Numbered from the stretch's first letter, positions 26,651 to 35,061 are shown. The stretch is DNA of 64,000 nt from Mangrovitalea sediminis (GCF_002514725.1 NZ_NTLB01000005.1:372001-436000); one strand, 5' to 3'. The notes: generated from the sequence alone by a model not told the origin. Made by a program: numbers and translations.

Positions 26651-27874
26651 ATGAAGAAACTTACCTGTGCACTCGCCTGTGCGGCCGCCCTGGGGCTGTC
26701 CACTGCGGGCCCCGTCAACGCTGCTGGCATATCCAACGGATCGGTTAAGATCGGTGTCCTGTCCGATATGTCCGGTGTCTACTCCGCCATCGGTGGCAAA
26801 GGTTCTGTGGTAGCCGCCGAGATGGCTGTCCATGACTTTGGGGGTAGCGTTCTGGGCAAACCGATCGAGATCGTTTCTGCCGACCACCAGAACAAGGCGG
26901 ATGTCGGTTCAGCCGTCGCCCGTGAGTGGATCGATAAGGATCATGTGGACATGATCACCGACATCCTCAATTCCGGTGTCGGTATTGCCGTGCAGAAGCT
27001 GGCGTCAGAAAAGCACACCATCACCATGAACACCGGTGCCGGCTCCACCGCGCTGACCAACAAAGATTGCACCAAGTACGGCATCCACTACCTGTATGAC
27101 ACCTATGCGCTGCCAGTCGGTACCGCCACTGCAATGGTCAAGGGGGGTGGCAAAAGCTGGTTTTTCATCACAGCTGACTATGCCTTCGGTCATTCGTTGC
27201 AGGGCAACACAGAAAAAGTCGTGAAATCGCTGGGCGGCACCATAAAAGGGGCGGTGCTGGCGCCGCTGGCCACCTCTGACTTTTCCTCGTACCTGCTTCA
27301 GGCACAATCTTCCGGTGCACAGGTTATCGCCCTGGCTAATGCCGGCGCGGACACCATCAATGCGATCAAGCAGGCCAACGAGTTCGGTATCGTGGCGCAG
27401 GGCCAGAAAATGGCCGGCATGCTGGTTTTCCTGACGGACGTTAAGAGCCTGGGTCTGAACATCGCCAAGGGTCTGCAGTTCACCACCAGTTACTACTGGG
27501 ATCGCAATGATGCCTCGCGTAAGTTCGGCGATGCCTTCTATGCCAAGTTCGGCAAGATGCCGACCATGGACCAGGCGGGCGTTTACTCAGCGGTTATGAA
27601 CTACCTGCAGGCCGTCAAGACGGCAGGTACCGACAATGCGGATGCGGTCCGTGCAGAGCTGGGCAAGATGAAGATCAACTTCTTCGGTACCGAGGGCCAT
27701 ATCCGTGCTGACGGTCTGAACGTCCACGACATGTACCTGGTCAAGGTGAAAACCCCGAAGGAATCCAATCCGAAGCATGGCCACGGCTGGGACCTGCTGA
27801 AGGTTGAGCAGACCATTCCCGGGGACAAGGCCTTCATGACCCTGGCCCAAGGCTCCTGCCCGCTGGTTAAATAA
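26651..27874 (+). CDS. ABC transporter substrate-binding protein (LivJ-like, type 1 fold)
   Basis: 407 residues with a clear signal peptide (MKKLTCALACAAALGLSTAGPVNA) and then the fold start SVKIGVLSDMSGVYSAIGGKGSVVAAEMAV, typical of periplasmic branched-chain-amino-acid-type receptors. Start 26651 is fixed by GAGGAG 7 bp upstream and by the signal peptide; a GTG at 26576 is in frame but unlikely. No permease or ATPase genes adjoin it, so it is an orphan receptor that must use a transporter encoded elsewhere, or it may be a chemoreceptor partner. A hydroxybutyrate or short acid ligand is inferred only from neighbours. The gap 26472-26650 holds no gene I can support. Confidence 0.88.
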   Translation: MKKLTCALACAAALGLSTAGPVNAAGISNGSVKIGVLSDMSGVYSAIGGKGSVVAAEMAVHDFGGSVLGKPIEIVSADHQNKADVGSAVAREWIDKDHVDMITDILNSGVGIAVQKLASEKHTITMNTGAGSTALTNKDCTKYGIHYLYDTYALPVGTATAMVKGGGKSWFFITADYAFGHSLQGNTEKVVKSLGGTIKGAVLAPLATSDFSSYLLQAQSSGAQVIALANAGADTINAIKQANEFGIVAQGQKMAGMLVFLTDVKSLGLNIAKGLQFTTSYYWDRNDASRKFGDAFYAKFGKMPTMDQAGVYSAVMNYLQAVKTAGTDNADAVRAELGKMKINFFGTEGHIRADGLNVHDMYLVKVKTPKESNPKHGHGWDLLKVEQTIPGDKAFMTLAQGSCPLVK

Positions 27875-27885
27875 TCATCGTAACA

Positions 27886-27922
27886 GGCGGCGGAGGCAGT
27901 TTAGATTCTGGCTCCGCCCGCC
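27886..27922 (+). terminator. Hairpin after the substrate-binding protein gene
   Basis: GGCGGCGGAG (27886-27895) pairs with CTCCGCCCGCC (27912-27922) across a 16-base loop, 11 bp after the stop. A run of C rather than T follows, so termination strength is uncertain. Confidence 0.45.
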
Positions 27923-28041
27923 CCCCCCCTAATCTGCCGCGCGACGCTGTAAATCCGAAAGAAATCGAGAAACCGTGCTTCCCGCTCGGCATTCTGGCTC
28001 CGGATTTCCTCAATCATTCCTTCAAACCGGTTAGGGAATTG
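27901..28041 (-). pseudogene. acpH remnant (C-terminal fragment of a second ACP phosphodiesterase gene)
   Basis: Read on the minus strand, 28038 to about 27945 encodes FPNRFEGMIEEIRSQNAERE and then ARFLDFF. This aligns with the C-terminus of the intact AcpH encoded at 39899-40471 (FPNRFEGIIIEIQSHNAELE, DRFIAFF). By hand the two DNA stretches are identical at roughly three quarters of about 61 positions, so this is an old or imported copy rather than a fresh duplication. The homology stops abruptly near 28042, and about 150 N-terminal residues are missing. The frame then runs through a G9 tract (C9 on the plus strand) to a stop at 27901. Confidence 0.7.
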
Positions 28042-28186
28042 ACCCTTTTCCCGTGGTCCGGTTGACCTGCAAACGGCTGGAAAGTATCTAAGCGATTCAG
28101 TGATTCAAAAAGGTGATGTTGCTAACCGTAGCTCTCTGTATTGTGACAACAAAGGCAAGTTGAGCCGCCGCACCAATAATTCATAA

Positions 28187-28669
28187 TTAAAGAAAGTCTC
28201 GAAAATAGCGTTGGATGCTGTCTTTCGAAATGACGGTGTCGCCTTTCTCCCCAGCAAACAAATCGTTTCGGCTCAGTAGCCACGGCTGCTGTTCAATGAT
28301 GGCGGCTTCCAGTTGGTAAGTTGAGAGATTTCTGTAAATTTTAAAGGCCAGCTCTATGTGACGTTGATCGTCTTGACTGATGAGCGGGCGGTACGTTTTG
28401 TTTGGTTTGAAGTAAAGACTCTCTAAATCGAGAGGTGTTAGGAGGGGTGAGTAAACGTCTTCGAATCGAAGATGGATGGCCCGGATCGTCGGGCCACGAA
28501 CCCAGCCTTCGAAATCGTCTTCAAACAGCGATATATCATGAACGGCCAAGTGCCACCCCTGCATGTAGTAAAGGAGCTTTTGGACTTTTGCCGAACTCAG
28601 AAAGGTATTTTGTTTATGATGCAGAAAAATGATGTGGTCTGTGATCGCGTGAATTTTATTAGGGTCCAT
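28187..28669 (-). CDS. Panacea domain protein (DUF4065, SocA/PanA-like), solitary
   Basis: 160 residues beginning MDPNKIHAITDHIIFLHHKQ. The core SSAKVQKLLYYMQGWHLAVHD and the following EGWVRGPTIRAIHLRFED are the Panacea/DUF4065 signature. Such proteins are known as antitoxins in many toxin-antitoxin pairs and as proteolysis adaptors (SocA). Start 28669 is set by AGGAGGG 8 bp upstream; a longer frame to 28816 lacks support. No toxin-like ORF adjoins it: the upstream neighbour is an ArsR regulator, and the downstream sequence is an acpH remnant. It could be an orphan antitoxin, a stand-alone regulator, or the survivor of a deleted pair. Confidence 0.8.
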   Translation of the reverse strand: MDPNKIHAITDHIIFLHHKQNTFLSSAKVQKLLYYMQGWHLAVHDISLFEDDFEGWVRGPTIRAIHLRFEDVYSPLLTPLDLESLYFKPNKTYRPLISQDDQRHIELAFKIYRNLSTYQLEAAIIEQQPWLLSRNDLFAGEKGDTVISKDSIQRYFRDFL

Positions 28670-28885
28670 TGCCTGTGCCCTCCTATGGTAGGGCTGAGTC
28701 TTTGCCAGATCATCATGTGTTGTCGCCGCGTTATACGGATTCACCGAAACACTATAACGCCATGCGGATAGCCACCTCCACAGGATAAATGGGTGCTGAC
28801 TTAGCGCCCGGAACATTTAAGCCCTGCTTTGGAAAAAGCGGAGATGGAGCCCTTTCCAGAACCGCCAAAAGTTACGGACTGAGAT

Positions 28886-29596
28886 TTAGGTCGGGCGATG
28901 GAACTGTTCCTGAACAACATCCAGGTGCCTGGCTAAAGCCGCCCACCCTGGCGGGGTAACATGGATGATTCGAGAGTTCTTCGATCGGCGTAGCCAGCCA
29001 TTATCGCAAAAAACTGTGAGCAGTTGGACGCCGATTGGTCCGGCCAGGTGATGGTCGCGTTCGGTCCAGTCGAGACACTGGCGGGCAAGTCCGCGACGAC
29101 TTGGGTTCAGCGCACAGATGTCGAGGCCCAGGTCGCCAAACCATTCGGCGCCCAAAGTCGTAATTTCAAACCGCTTGTCCTGGGCCGGAAGGATATACCC
29201 TTTCTCCACCAAGGCTCGGGTAACAGCGATACCCAGACGGCCGGCCAGGTGGTCGTAGCAGCGCCGGGCGAACTGAAGGGTTCTTGCCTCCTGACTGAGG
29301 GGTTTCTGGCGAACTGGATGCATTTGATTGATTGCAGCGAGATGCTCTAACGCCTGAGCGACATGGTCCCCTGCCAAACGGTAATAGCGATGCCGACCTT
29401 CGCTCTCGCACAGAAGTAATCCGCCGTCCAACAATTTAGCCAGATGCGAGCTGGCCGTCTGGGGAGTGACCCCAGCGACAAACGCCAACTCACCGGCGGG
29501 GCGGGCACGACCGTCCACCAATAAAGCCAGCATTGCCGCCCGCGATGGGTCAGCTATCAAATAGGCGACAGTGTACAGTTGCGTTTCAGGGCACAC
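28886..29596 (-). CDS. ArsR-type winged-helix transcriptional regulator
   Basis: 236 residues. The N-terminal winged helix is YLIADPSRAAMLALLVDGRARPAGELAFVAGVTPQTASSHLAKLLDGGLL, followed by ESEGRHRYYRLAG, the usual ArsR wing. A C-terminal half of about 130 residues extends beyond classical ArsR proteins and may be a ligand or dimer domain. GTG start 29596 is preferred because GGAGGT lies 7 bp upstream; this Shine-Dalgarno sequence would be inside the coding region of the longer reading from 29617. It is divergent from an MFS exporter, the usual repressor-efflux arrangement. Confidence 0.85.
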   Translation of the reverse strand: MCPETQLYTVAYLIADPSRAAMLALLVDGRARPAGELAFVAGVTPQTASSHLAKLLDGGLLLCESEGRHRYYRLAGDHVAQALEHLAAINQMHPVRQKPLSQEARTLQFARRCYDHLAGRLGIAVTRALVEKGYILPAQDKRFEITTLGAEWFGDLGLDICALNPSRRGLARQCLDWTERDHHLAGPIGVQLLTVFCDNGWLRRSKNSRIIHVTPPGWAALARHLDVVQEQFHRPT

Positions 29597-29654
29597 GATT
29601 TCACCTCCCAGCGACACAGTTCATGTTATCTGGTTCCGGCTAGGAATGCTTCGA

Positions 29655-29685
29655 TCCGCGTCGAGTCATTGTGATCGACGGCGGA
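29655..29685. promoter_or_regulatory. Inverted repeat between ArsR regulator and MFS exporter
   Basis: TCCGCGTCGA and TCGACGGCGGA form a near-perfect inverted repeat (one bulged base) around a 10-base centre, midway between the two divergent genes. It is the best operator candidate for the ArsR-type regulator. Confidence 0.45.
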
Positions 29686-29720
29686 CCTAAAATGGCGCCT
29701 CCGACAAAGGAGTGCCTCCA

Positions 29721-31133
29721 ATGCAGCACCGTAGCCATCAACCAATGCCTGATGCGAGACAGGCAGATATTACCAGCCACACTATCAAGGACAGGAGAGG
29801 TCTCACACTGGTTACCCTTTGTCTGGCTGTGTTAATCGCACAGGTGGACACCTCTGTGGTTAACCTTGCCACCCACCCCATAGCCTTGTTCTTCAATGCT
29901 GGCGTCAGCCAGATACAGTGGGTGTTGGACGCCTATAATCTTACCTACGCCGCATTTCTGCTGACGGGCGGATTGTTAGCGGACCTTTATGGAAGGCGAC
30001 GGATCTTTATGACAGGGGTAGGTATTTTTGCTGGCGCTTCGCTCCTGTGCGCGTTTTCACCTGCCATGGATCTTTTGATAACCGGTCGCGCCATAGCCGG
30101 ATTGGGGGCTGCGCTAATGATTCCCGCGTCATTGGCCATTGTTCGGGTGGTTTGGACCGATGTCGGATCGCGGGCGCGTGTTTTGGGTATCTGGGCGGCC
30201 TGCAACGGTCTGGCCTTGGCAATGGGCCCGTCAATTGGCGGAATTCTAATCGACCATTGTGGCTGGCGGAGCATTTTTCTCCTGGTGGTTCCCCTGGCGC
30301 TGGCGGCGGTTGCATTGTCCCACCTGAGTATTAGGGAGTCGTCCAACCCGGAAGGTCGCCATCCGCAATTCATTGCGCAGGGACTGGGGATATTGGTATT
30401 GGGCGGACTGGCCGTCGCAGCGATATCTGCCCATGGGGCACCGGTGCATGCGATGCTTGCGTTGATAGTGACTGTGGTGGCTCTGACGTTGTTTGTCCGC
30501 ACGCAGCATCGAGCCGGCTCTCGGGCGATGGTGCCGCTCGATTTGTTTCGCCAAGGACCCTTCCGGGGCGCCATGATTGCCACCGGCGGCATGACATTCG
30601 GTATGTATGGCGCCCTGTTTTTGGTGCCGCTGGTCTGGGAGGACACTGCCGTCCTTGGGCCGACAGGCGCGGGCCTGGCACTCATGCCTATGGCACTGGC
30701 GTTTGTTTTTGTTTCACCGTTCTCCGGTTTTCTGGCAGGTTGGCTCGGAAGCCGAATAATGACGACTGGGGGCATGATCGTCATCGACTCCGGATTGATA
30801 TCCACCGGCTTGGGTGCGGGGCATGGGAGTTTGGCGGTTACCGAGTTGGGGTTGATATCCACCGGTGTGGGAATGGGGCTAGCCACTGGCCCGCTTTTCG
30901 GATTGGCAGTGGGGTCAGTATCCGCCTCCCGGGCAGGAAGCGCGTCCGCCTTGATTAATGTGGCGCGTATGGTTGGGGCAACCCTGGGCGTGGCTCTGTT
31001 AGGCACTGTTTTTGCCATATTTCAGGGTGGAGAAATGGGACTGGAAGCGGCCCTGCTGGTGGGGGGTGGCGTCCAGCTTGGATGCACCGCGCTAATGGCG
31101 CGGTCTGCAAGACTCGACGAAAGCGAAAGTTAA
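29721..31133 (+). CDS. MFS transporter, DHA2 (EmrB/QacA) type
   Basis: Inner-membrane drug:proton antiporter of 470 residues with about fourteen hydrophobic segments. Motif C-like and motif A regions are visible: LIAQVDTSVVNLATHPIA near the start, GGLLADLYGRRRIFMTG after helix 2 and IPASLAIVRVVW. Start 29721 is chosen for AGGAG 8 bp upstream; GTG 29712 overlaps that site. Divergent from the ArsR-type gene, so probably repressed by it and induced by its ligand. A short internal duplication is present: the residues GLISTG occur twice about 18 residues apart, with 14 identical bases at about 30796 and 30851. Confidence 0.9.
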   Translation: MQHRSHQPMPDARQADITSHTIKDRRGLTLVTLCLAVLIAQVDTSVVNLATHPIALFFNAGVSQIQWVLDAYNLTYAAFLLTGGLLADLYGRRRIFMTGVGIFAGASLLCAFSPAMDLLITGRAIAGLGAALMIPASLAIVRVVWTDVGSRARVLGIWAACNGLALAMGPSIGGILIDHCGWRSIFLLVVPLALAAVALSHLSIRESSNPEGRHPQFIAQGLGILVLGGLAVAAISAHGAPVHAMLALIVTVVALTLFVRTQHRAGSRAMVPLDLFRQGPFRGAMIATGGMTFGMYGALFLVPLVWEDTAVLGPTGAGLALMPMALAFVFVSPFSGFLAGWLGSRIMTTGGMIVIDSGLISTGLGAGHGSLAVTELGLISTGVGMGLATGPLFGLAVGSVSASRAGSASALINVARMVGATLGVALLGTVFAIFQGGEMGLEAALLVGGGVQLGCTALMARSARLDESES

Positions 31134-31200
31134 ACTGCATGGGCGGTGGGGATTCAGGTGGTTCGTGCCGGCAACGAAAATTTTGGTATGCGCTGCATGG

Positions 31201-31677
31201 TCATTCAGAAGAAACGCGATCGACGCGACAGGCATAACAGCCATATTTCGCGTAGTGGAGCTGAATATACGCGGTGTTTTCGTCGGCCAGCATCTTTTCT
31301 ATGAAGCGTTCGAGAGCATGGCCTTCACAAAGTTCGGCACCCATCATCATGTCAGAGTCGTCAAATGCGCGAAGGGAGATCATTCGCGACAGCAAGACAT
31401 CCGGGATTTGATTGACCTGATCGTACCGATGGGAGGGATTTTCAAGAACGTAGACTGCGTGCGAAGCTTTATAGGGGGTGGAGGCGGGTTGGTGCATATA
31501 GTTTACCAAAATCAGACTCTCGCCCACCTTGGCGTCGCGAAGCTCGATTCGGTCCGGGTAGCGCGGTGAGGTTTCGGCTATCACACGCACTGCCCCGAGT
31601 TTTCGGAGATCATGGCTGGACATGCCGAACAGTGGTTGGAATTCAGAGGCATCTAATCCCGTGATCCGAAATGACAT
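31201..31677 (-). CDS. DUF1203 domain protein
   Basis: 158 residues starting MSFRITGLDASEFQPLFGMSSHDL, the standard opening of the DUF1203 family. Conserved pieces include RVIAETSPRYPDRIELRDA, LVNYMHQPASTPYKASHAVYVLE and the C-terminal YIQLHYAKYGCYACRVDR. The function of the family is not known to me. It is a monocistronic gene between an MFS transporter and a low-GC segment, with a palindrome 17 bp upstream of its start codon. Confidence 0.85.
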   Translation of the reverse strand: MSFRITGLDASEFQPLFGMSSHDLRKLGAVRVIAETSPRYPDRIELRDAKVGESLILVNYMHQPASTPYKASHAVYVLENPSHRYDQVNQIPDVLLSRMISLRAFDDSDMMMGAELCEGHALERFIEKMLADENTAYIQLHYAKYGCYACRVDRVSSE

Positions 31678-31693
31678 GATGGCGACTCCTTTG

Positions 31694-31712
31694 ATGTTGG
31701 ACTAGTCAACAT
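31694..31712. promoter_or_regulatory. Palindrome upstream of the DUF1203 gene
   Basis: ATGTTG and CAACAT flank GACTAGT, giving a 19-bp near-perfect inverted repeat centred about 26 bp before the start codon at 31677. Its position over the likely promoter or leader suggests a repressor site. Nothing else is called in the 31713-31932 gap. Confidence 0.4.
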
Positions 31713-31932
31713 TCTGGCAAGCTCGAATGCCGAGGTCTCGCTGGAATCGGACCTATAATTCACTTCGTACTGAGGATCGTCAGCTGAAGCCATTTAACTG
31801 CCCTGCACAACTTCATTGCAATCTTCCACAACCGGACACGTCGCCACCGTCACTTGGATGGTGTCAGTCCGGAAACCTTCGAAAGGCCTCGTCGTGAGGA
31901 CAGAATCTGTCTACCGAGCTAGGGGCACTCCA

Positions 31933-32547
31933 TCAAGCCTTTGTGACGAGGAAAACGCCGCAACCGATCAAGATACTTCCGGAGGTTACATTTAATGCTT
32001 TAGTGCTGCCGGAACTGTTGAACAGGCGACCCGCTTTACTGGCAGCGTATGCGTAAGCAGCCATTACGGACCCCACCGCTATTGTCGCTATAATTAATAT
32101 CTGAATAACCTGAGTGTGCGTTACAGATTGAATGTTAATGAATGCGGGGAAGAAACTTACATAAAAAAGAATGGCCTTCGGATTGCTTAGTGTAGTGACG
32201 AGGCCGGCTGTAAAGTTCGCAAAAAAAGAAAGCTCTGCAACAGGCTCAACTTCATTGATATGCGCTTTTTTAAAAAACAGCCTGACACCTAAATAGGCCA
32301 AGTAAGTAGCACCTAATATTTTTATGACCACAAAAAATTCACCCATTGTGCTCGCCAACGCCGACAAGCCATAAATTGACAGTGCGATAAATATGTAGTC
32401 GCCAAAAACAATACCGAACACTGTCGCCAACCCATGCCTGAAACCAGATGTCATCGATCTTGCAACTACCGAAAAAACTCCGGGCCCTGGAATCACTGCT
32501 AATATAACCAAGGCTATAAATAGCGAAAAAAAACTATCGGCTGTCAT
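31933..32547 (-). CDS. LysE/RhtB family amino acid exporter
   Basis: 204 residues with five or six helices. The N-terminal IALVILAVIPGPGVFSVVARSM carries the LysE-family PGP motif, and TTLSNPKAILFYVSFFPAFI is the second conserved motif. It would export amino acids or homoserine lactone-like compounds. Start 32547 is set by AAGGA just upstream; 32580 is the longer option. Base composition is clearly more AT-rich than the flanks, suggesting a recently acquired gene together with the next one upstream (32592-33050). Confidence 0.88.
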   Translation of the reverse strand: MTADSFFSLFIALVILAVIPGPGVFSVVARSMTSGFRHGLATVFGIVFGDYIFIALSIYGLSALASTMGEFFVVIKILGATYLAYLGVRLFFKKAHINEVEPVAELSFFANFTAGLVTTLSNPKAILFYVSFFPAFINIQSVTHTQVIQILIIATIAVGSVMAAYAYAASKAGRLFNSSGSTKALNVTSGSILIGCGVFLVTKA

Positions 32548-32591
32548 GTTGCTTTCCTTCGTGACAAAGACTGAAATCAAAGCCCTTAAAA

Positions 32592-33050
32592 TCAGGAAGT
32601 CCTGGTGTAACTTCCATGCATGACCCGGCTCCAGGTTTTGCCGTCGTCAAAGGAGCTTTCCAATATCAATCGGTAGCTTTCATCTCCAAATTGATCGTAG
32701 GTATGTCGCGTTTTCCCTCGAGGTGACGTTCTGATAAACATCAATTTCTCACCGTCCCACTGCCCCAATGCTGGAATTTCTGGCACAAATCCAAGACTGT
32801 CAAACCAGAACAAACGATAAGTGGCATTTTGTTCATCGAACGTAAAGACCGCATGTACTTCCAGCCAGGGCTTTCCATCTCGCACCGCACGATAATCTTG
32901 GGTCAGCACATAGTGGTTGAGTCCTTTTCGGGCGGAAATACGAGAAGATGCCACGCCACCTGCCCCCCACTTCGACGGAGCAATGATTTCCTCTCCAGCC
33001 CACTCGCCAACAAAGAGACTCAGACAATCTATGGATGAGGCTGTAATCAT
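32592..33050 (-). CDS. DUF1579-like protein
   Basis: 152 residues: LFVGEWAGEEIIAPSKWGAGG at the N-terminus, LNHYVLTQDYRAVRDGKPW in the middle, and SFDDGKTWSRVMHGSYTR at the end. This lipocalin-like pattern is seen in DUF1579 and related proteins of unknown function. Start 33050 is chosen for GAGGAG 6 bp upstream; an in-frame start at 33107 is weaker. It lies 44 bp upstream of the LysE gene and shares its lower GC content, so the two may have arrived together. Family call is moderate. Confidence 0.65.
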   Translation of the reverse strand: MITASSIDCLSLFVGEWAGEEIIAPSKWGAGGVASSRISARKGLNHYVLTQDYRAVRDGKPWLEVHAVFTFDEQNATYRLFWFDSLGFVPEIPALGQWDGEKLMFIRTSPRGKTRHTYDQFGDESYRLILESSFDDGKTWSRVMHGSYTRTS

Positions 33051-33433
33051 TCCCTGCTCCTCAATATCTTTATTAAAGGATTCTGCAACCATCGACAAGA
33101 TTACCAATTGTCAGAAGCCACCGGAAACCCGCAAGGCAGCTCCTGTGATACAGGACGCGTCATTCGATAGTGGCCATAAAAGGCACTTTGCTATTCCATT
33201 GGTTCGGCTAATCGATGCATGGGCATTGGCAGCGTAAAACCACCGGGCTTTGTTATCTAGAACCTTTGTGACGCCATCACTGCGTTTTAAGCAAGTGCAG
33301 GGTTAATCGTTATTAACTATCCAGGAAGACGCGGCATTTCCAGGTGCGCCCAAAGACTGGGCGTGCGATCTCTCCTCTCGAAACATCACTGTGAATACAG
33401 GCCCCACTTTCCCTCCATCTATCTTCCGAAACC
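33051..33433. other. Intergenic stretch without a supported gene
   Basis: About 380 bp between two minus-strand genes. I see no ribosome site followed by a protein-like frame, no tRNA and no direct repeats that would mark an attachment site. GC content returns to the local average within it. Confidence 0.5.
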
Positions 33434-33751
33434 TCAATCGTTGTCGACGGCTTCAGAAGCGTTTTCCAGCACCTTGCCGGTCTTTGCGTCGACGCCGACT
33501 TCGTGAGTGATGTTTCCCTGACGAATATCGAAGGAATATCTCAATCCGCTACCGCCCTCCTCCTTCTCCAGTTCTTCCTTGAGGATTTTTCCGCTATAGG
33601 CGTGCGTCGCTATCGCTCTTGCCTGGGTTAACGATACGGTTGCGCTATGGCTGTAACGAGCACTGCCGGTCAAGGCCGCGAATGCGCTGGGTGAAAGACT
33701 CCCAAACAGCAGGATGGCGAGCGCCGCGTGTCGAAGTTGCGTCTTGGTCAT
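33434..33751 (-). CDS. PepSY domain periplasmic protein
   Basis: 105 residues: a signal peptide (MTKTQLRHAALAILLFGSLSPSAFA), then a single PepSY domain with VSLTQARAIATHAYSGKILKEELEKE and YSFDIRQGNITHEVGVDAKTGKVLE. Such small secreted PepSY proteins are thought to modulate proteases or sensor proteins in the periplasm and often sit by two-component genes, which are absent here. It is an isolated gene on the minus strand. Confidence 0.88.
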   Translation of the reverse strand: MTKTQLRHAALAILLFGSLSPSAFAALTGSARYSHSATVSLTQARAIATHAYSGKILKEELEKEEGGSGLRYSFDIRQGNITHEVGVDAKTGKVLENASEAVDND

Positions 33752-34074
33752 ATCTCATCTCCTCACAAAGAACAGCCCAACACGAGCGTGTTTGCTGCGG
33801 GGCTGTATGTTAGCCGCGAGACCATTGTGGGCAACAAGCGTTAGTGGAGGATTAGACATCGGAGCACCGCAAAGGCGGCAACGATCCTAATTGTCGACTA
33901 ATCAACGCTGGCCAGACTGTGCCTGCCAACTTCAACGGATGAGGCAAATTTTTTCAGGGCCTGCGACGACACTCATGCCGTCATCTCGGCGGGGAATAAT
34001 TGGGTGCTGTTTTCAATCAACGATAGAGAAGTCTGGTGACACTAGGAGTTGCCGGCGTTTCAGGGAGAATGTGA
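33752..34074. other. Divergent promoter gap
   Basis: 323 bp between the divergent PepSY and beta-propeller genes. I see no gene in it and no clear operator. Confidence 0.5.
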
Positions 34075-35061
34075 ATGATAGCGAAACAGGTAACGGCATT
34101 GATCCTCGCCCTCGCGGCCGTATCCTCCGCCCGGGCCAGTGCGGCTGCGGCAAAGGTGCTGACCCCGGAGGCACCGATAGAAGTCTCAGCCAAAGCCGCA
34201 AGGTTCGATCTTATGACTGTGGACGCGTCACAACGTCGATTGCTGGCGGCCCACAGCCACGCCCACACATTGACGGTTGTTGATCTAAGAAAGGACGCAC
34301 TGATTGGCGAGATCCCGGTTGGCAAATCGTCCGGCGTCGCGGTTGATACGATCGACAACAAATATTTCGTTGGTACTGAACACGGTGTGGCGGTTGTCGA
34401 CCGGCGCACGCTGAAAAAAGTGGGCCTCATTAAAACGCCCGGGCCTGCCGACGCGATGATTTTTGACCCCGCAAACGACGAGCTGTACGTCGGTCACGAT
34501 GATGGCAAGGCGTTGTGGATCATAGACGCGCATAGCAATAAGAGGGTTGGCCATATCGCCATACCCGGCGCGCCGGAATTAATGGCCTTGGATGCAAATG
34601 CGCACCACCTTTACCTGAACATCAAACCCCGCAATGAAGTTCTCGAGATCGACACGACGACGCATAAAATCCTTCACCACTGGTCAACGCAGCCGGCGAA
34701 TTCGCCCCATGGCTTGGCGCTTGATGAGGACGCGCAGCGACTGTTTGTCGGTGGTCGCTCGGAAAAAATCGCGGTACTTTCGGCCGCTACGGGGGCCCCC
34801 GAGCAATCCATCACAATTGGCCGGGGTAATCACATTGATCAGATGGCCTACGATCCCCAATATCACCGCCTGTATTGTCCCGATCACGGGCGTCTGATTG
34901 TTATCGATACCCAGCCAACCTCGAAACCGGTTTTAGCGACGCTGGAAATCCCTAAAGGAACGCACTCCGCCACGTTTGACCCAGTCACGCACAAGGTGTG
35001 GATCGCTTATGTCCGCCATGGACATAGCTATGTTCAATCCTTTAAGCCCGCGATGCCTTAG
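34075..35061 (+). CDS. Periplasmic YncE-like beta-propeller protein
   Basis: 328 residues with a signal peptide (MIAKQVTALILALAAVSSARASA). The rest is repeated propeller blades of about 40 residues: HTLTVVDLRKDALIGEIPVGKSSGVAVD, GVAVVDRRTLKKVGLIKTPGPADAMIFDP, ALWIIDAHSNKRVGHIAIPGAPE and so on, the YVTN/NHL pattern. The function of this family is mostly unknown; some members bind DNA or metals, or act in surface complexes. It is monocistronic, ending at a strong hairpin cluster. Confidence 0.85.
   Translation: MIAKQVTALILALAAVSSARASAAAAKVLTPEAPIEVSAKAARFDLMTVDASQRRLLAAHSHAHTLTVVDLRKDALIGEIPVGKSSGVAVDTIDNKYFVGTEHGVAVVDRRTLKKVGLIKTPGPADAMIFDPANDELYVGHDDGKALWIIDAHSNKRVGHIAIPGAPELMALDANAHHLYLNIKPRNEVLEIDTTTHKILHHWSTQPANSPHGLALDEDAQRLFVGGRSEKIAVLSAATGAPEQSITIGRGNHIDQMAYDPQYHRLYCPDHGRLIVIDTQPTSKPVLATLEIPKGTHSATFDPVTHKVWIAYVRHGHSYVQSFKPAMP

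Noticed and set aside
33051-33433. Possible attachment site or integron remnant beside the low-GC genes
   Set aside because: No direct repeats, integrase or tRNA end could be found on either side.
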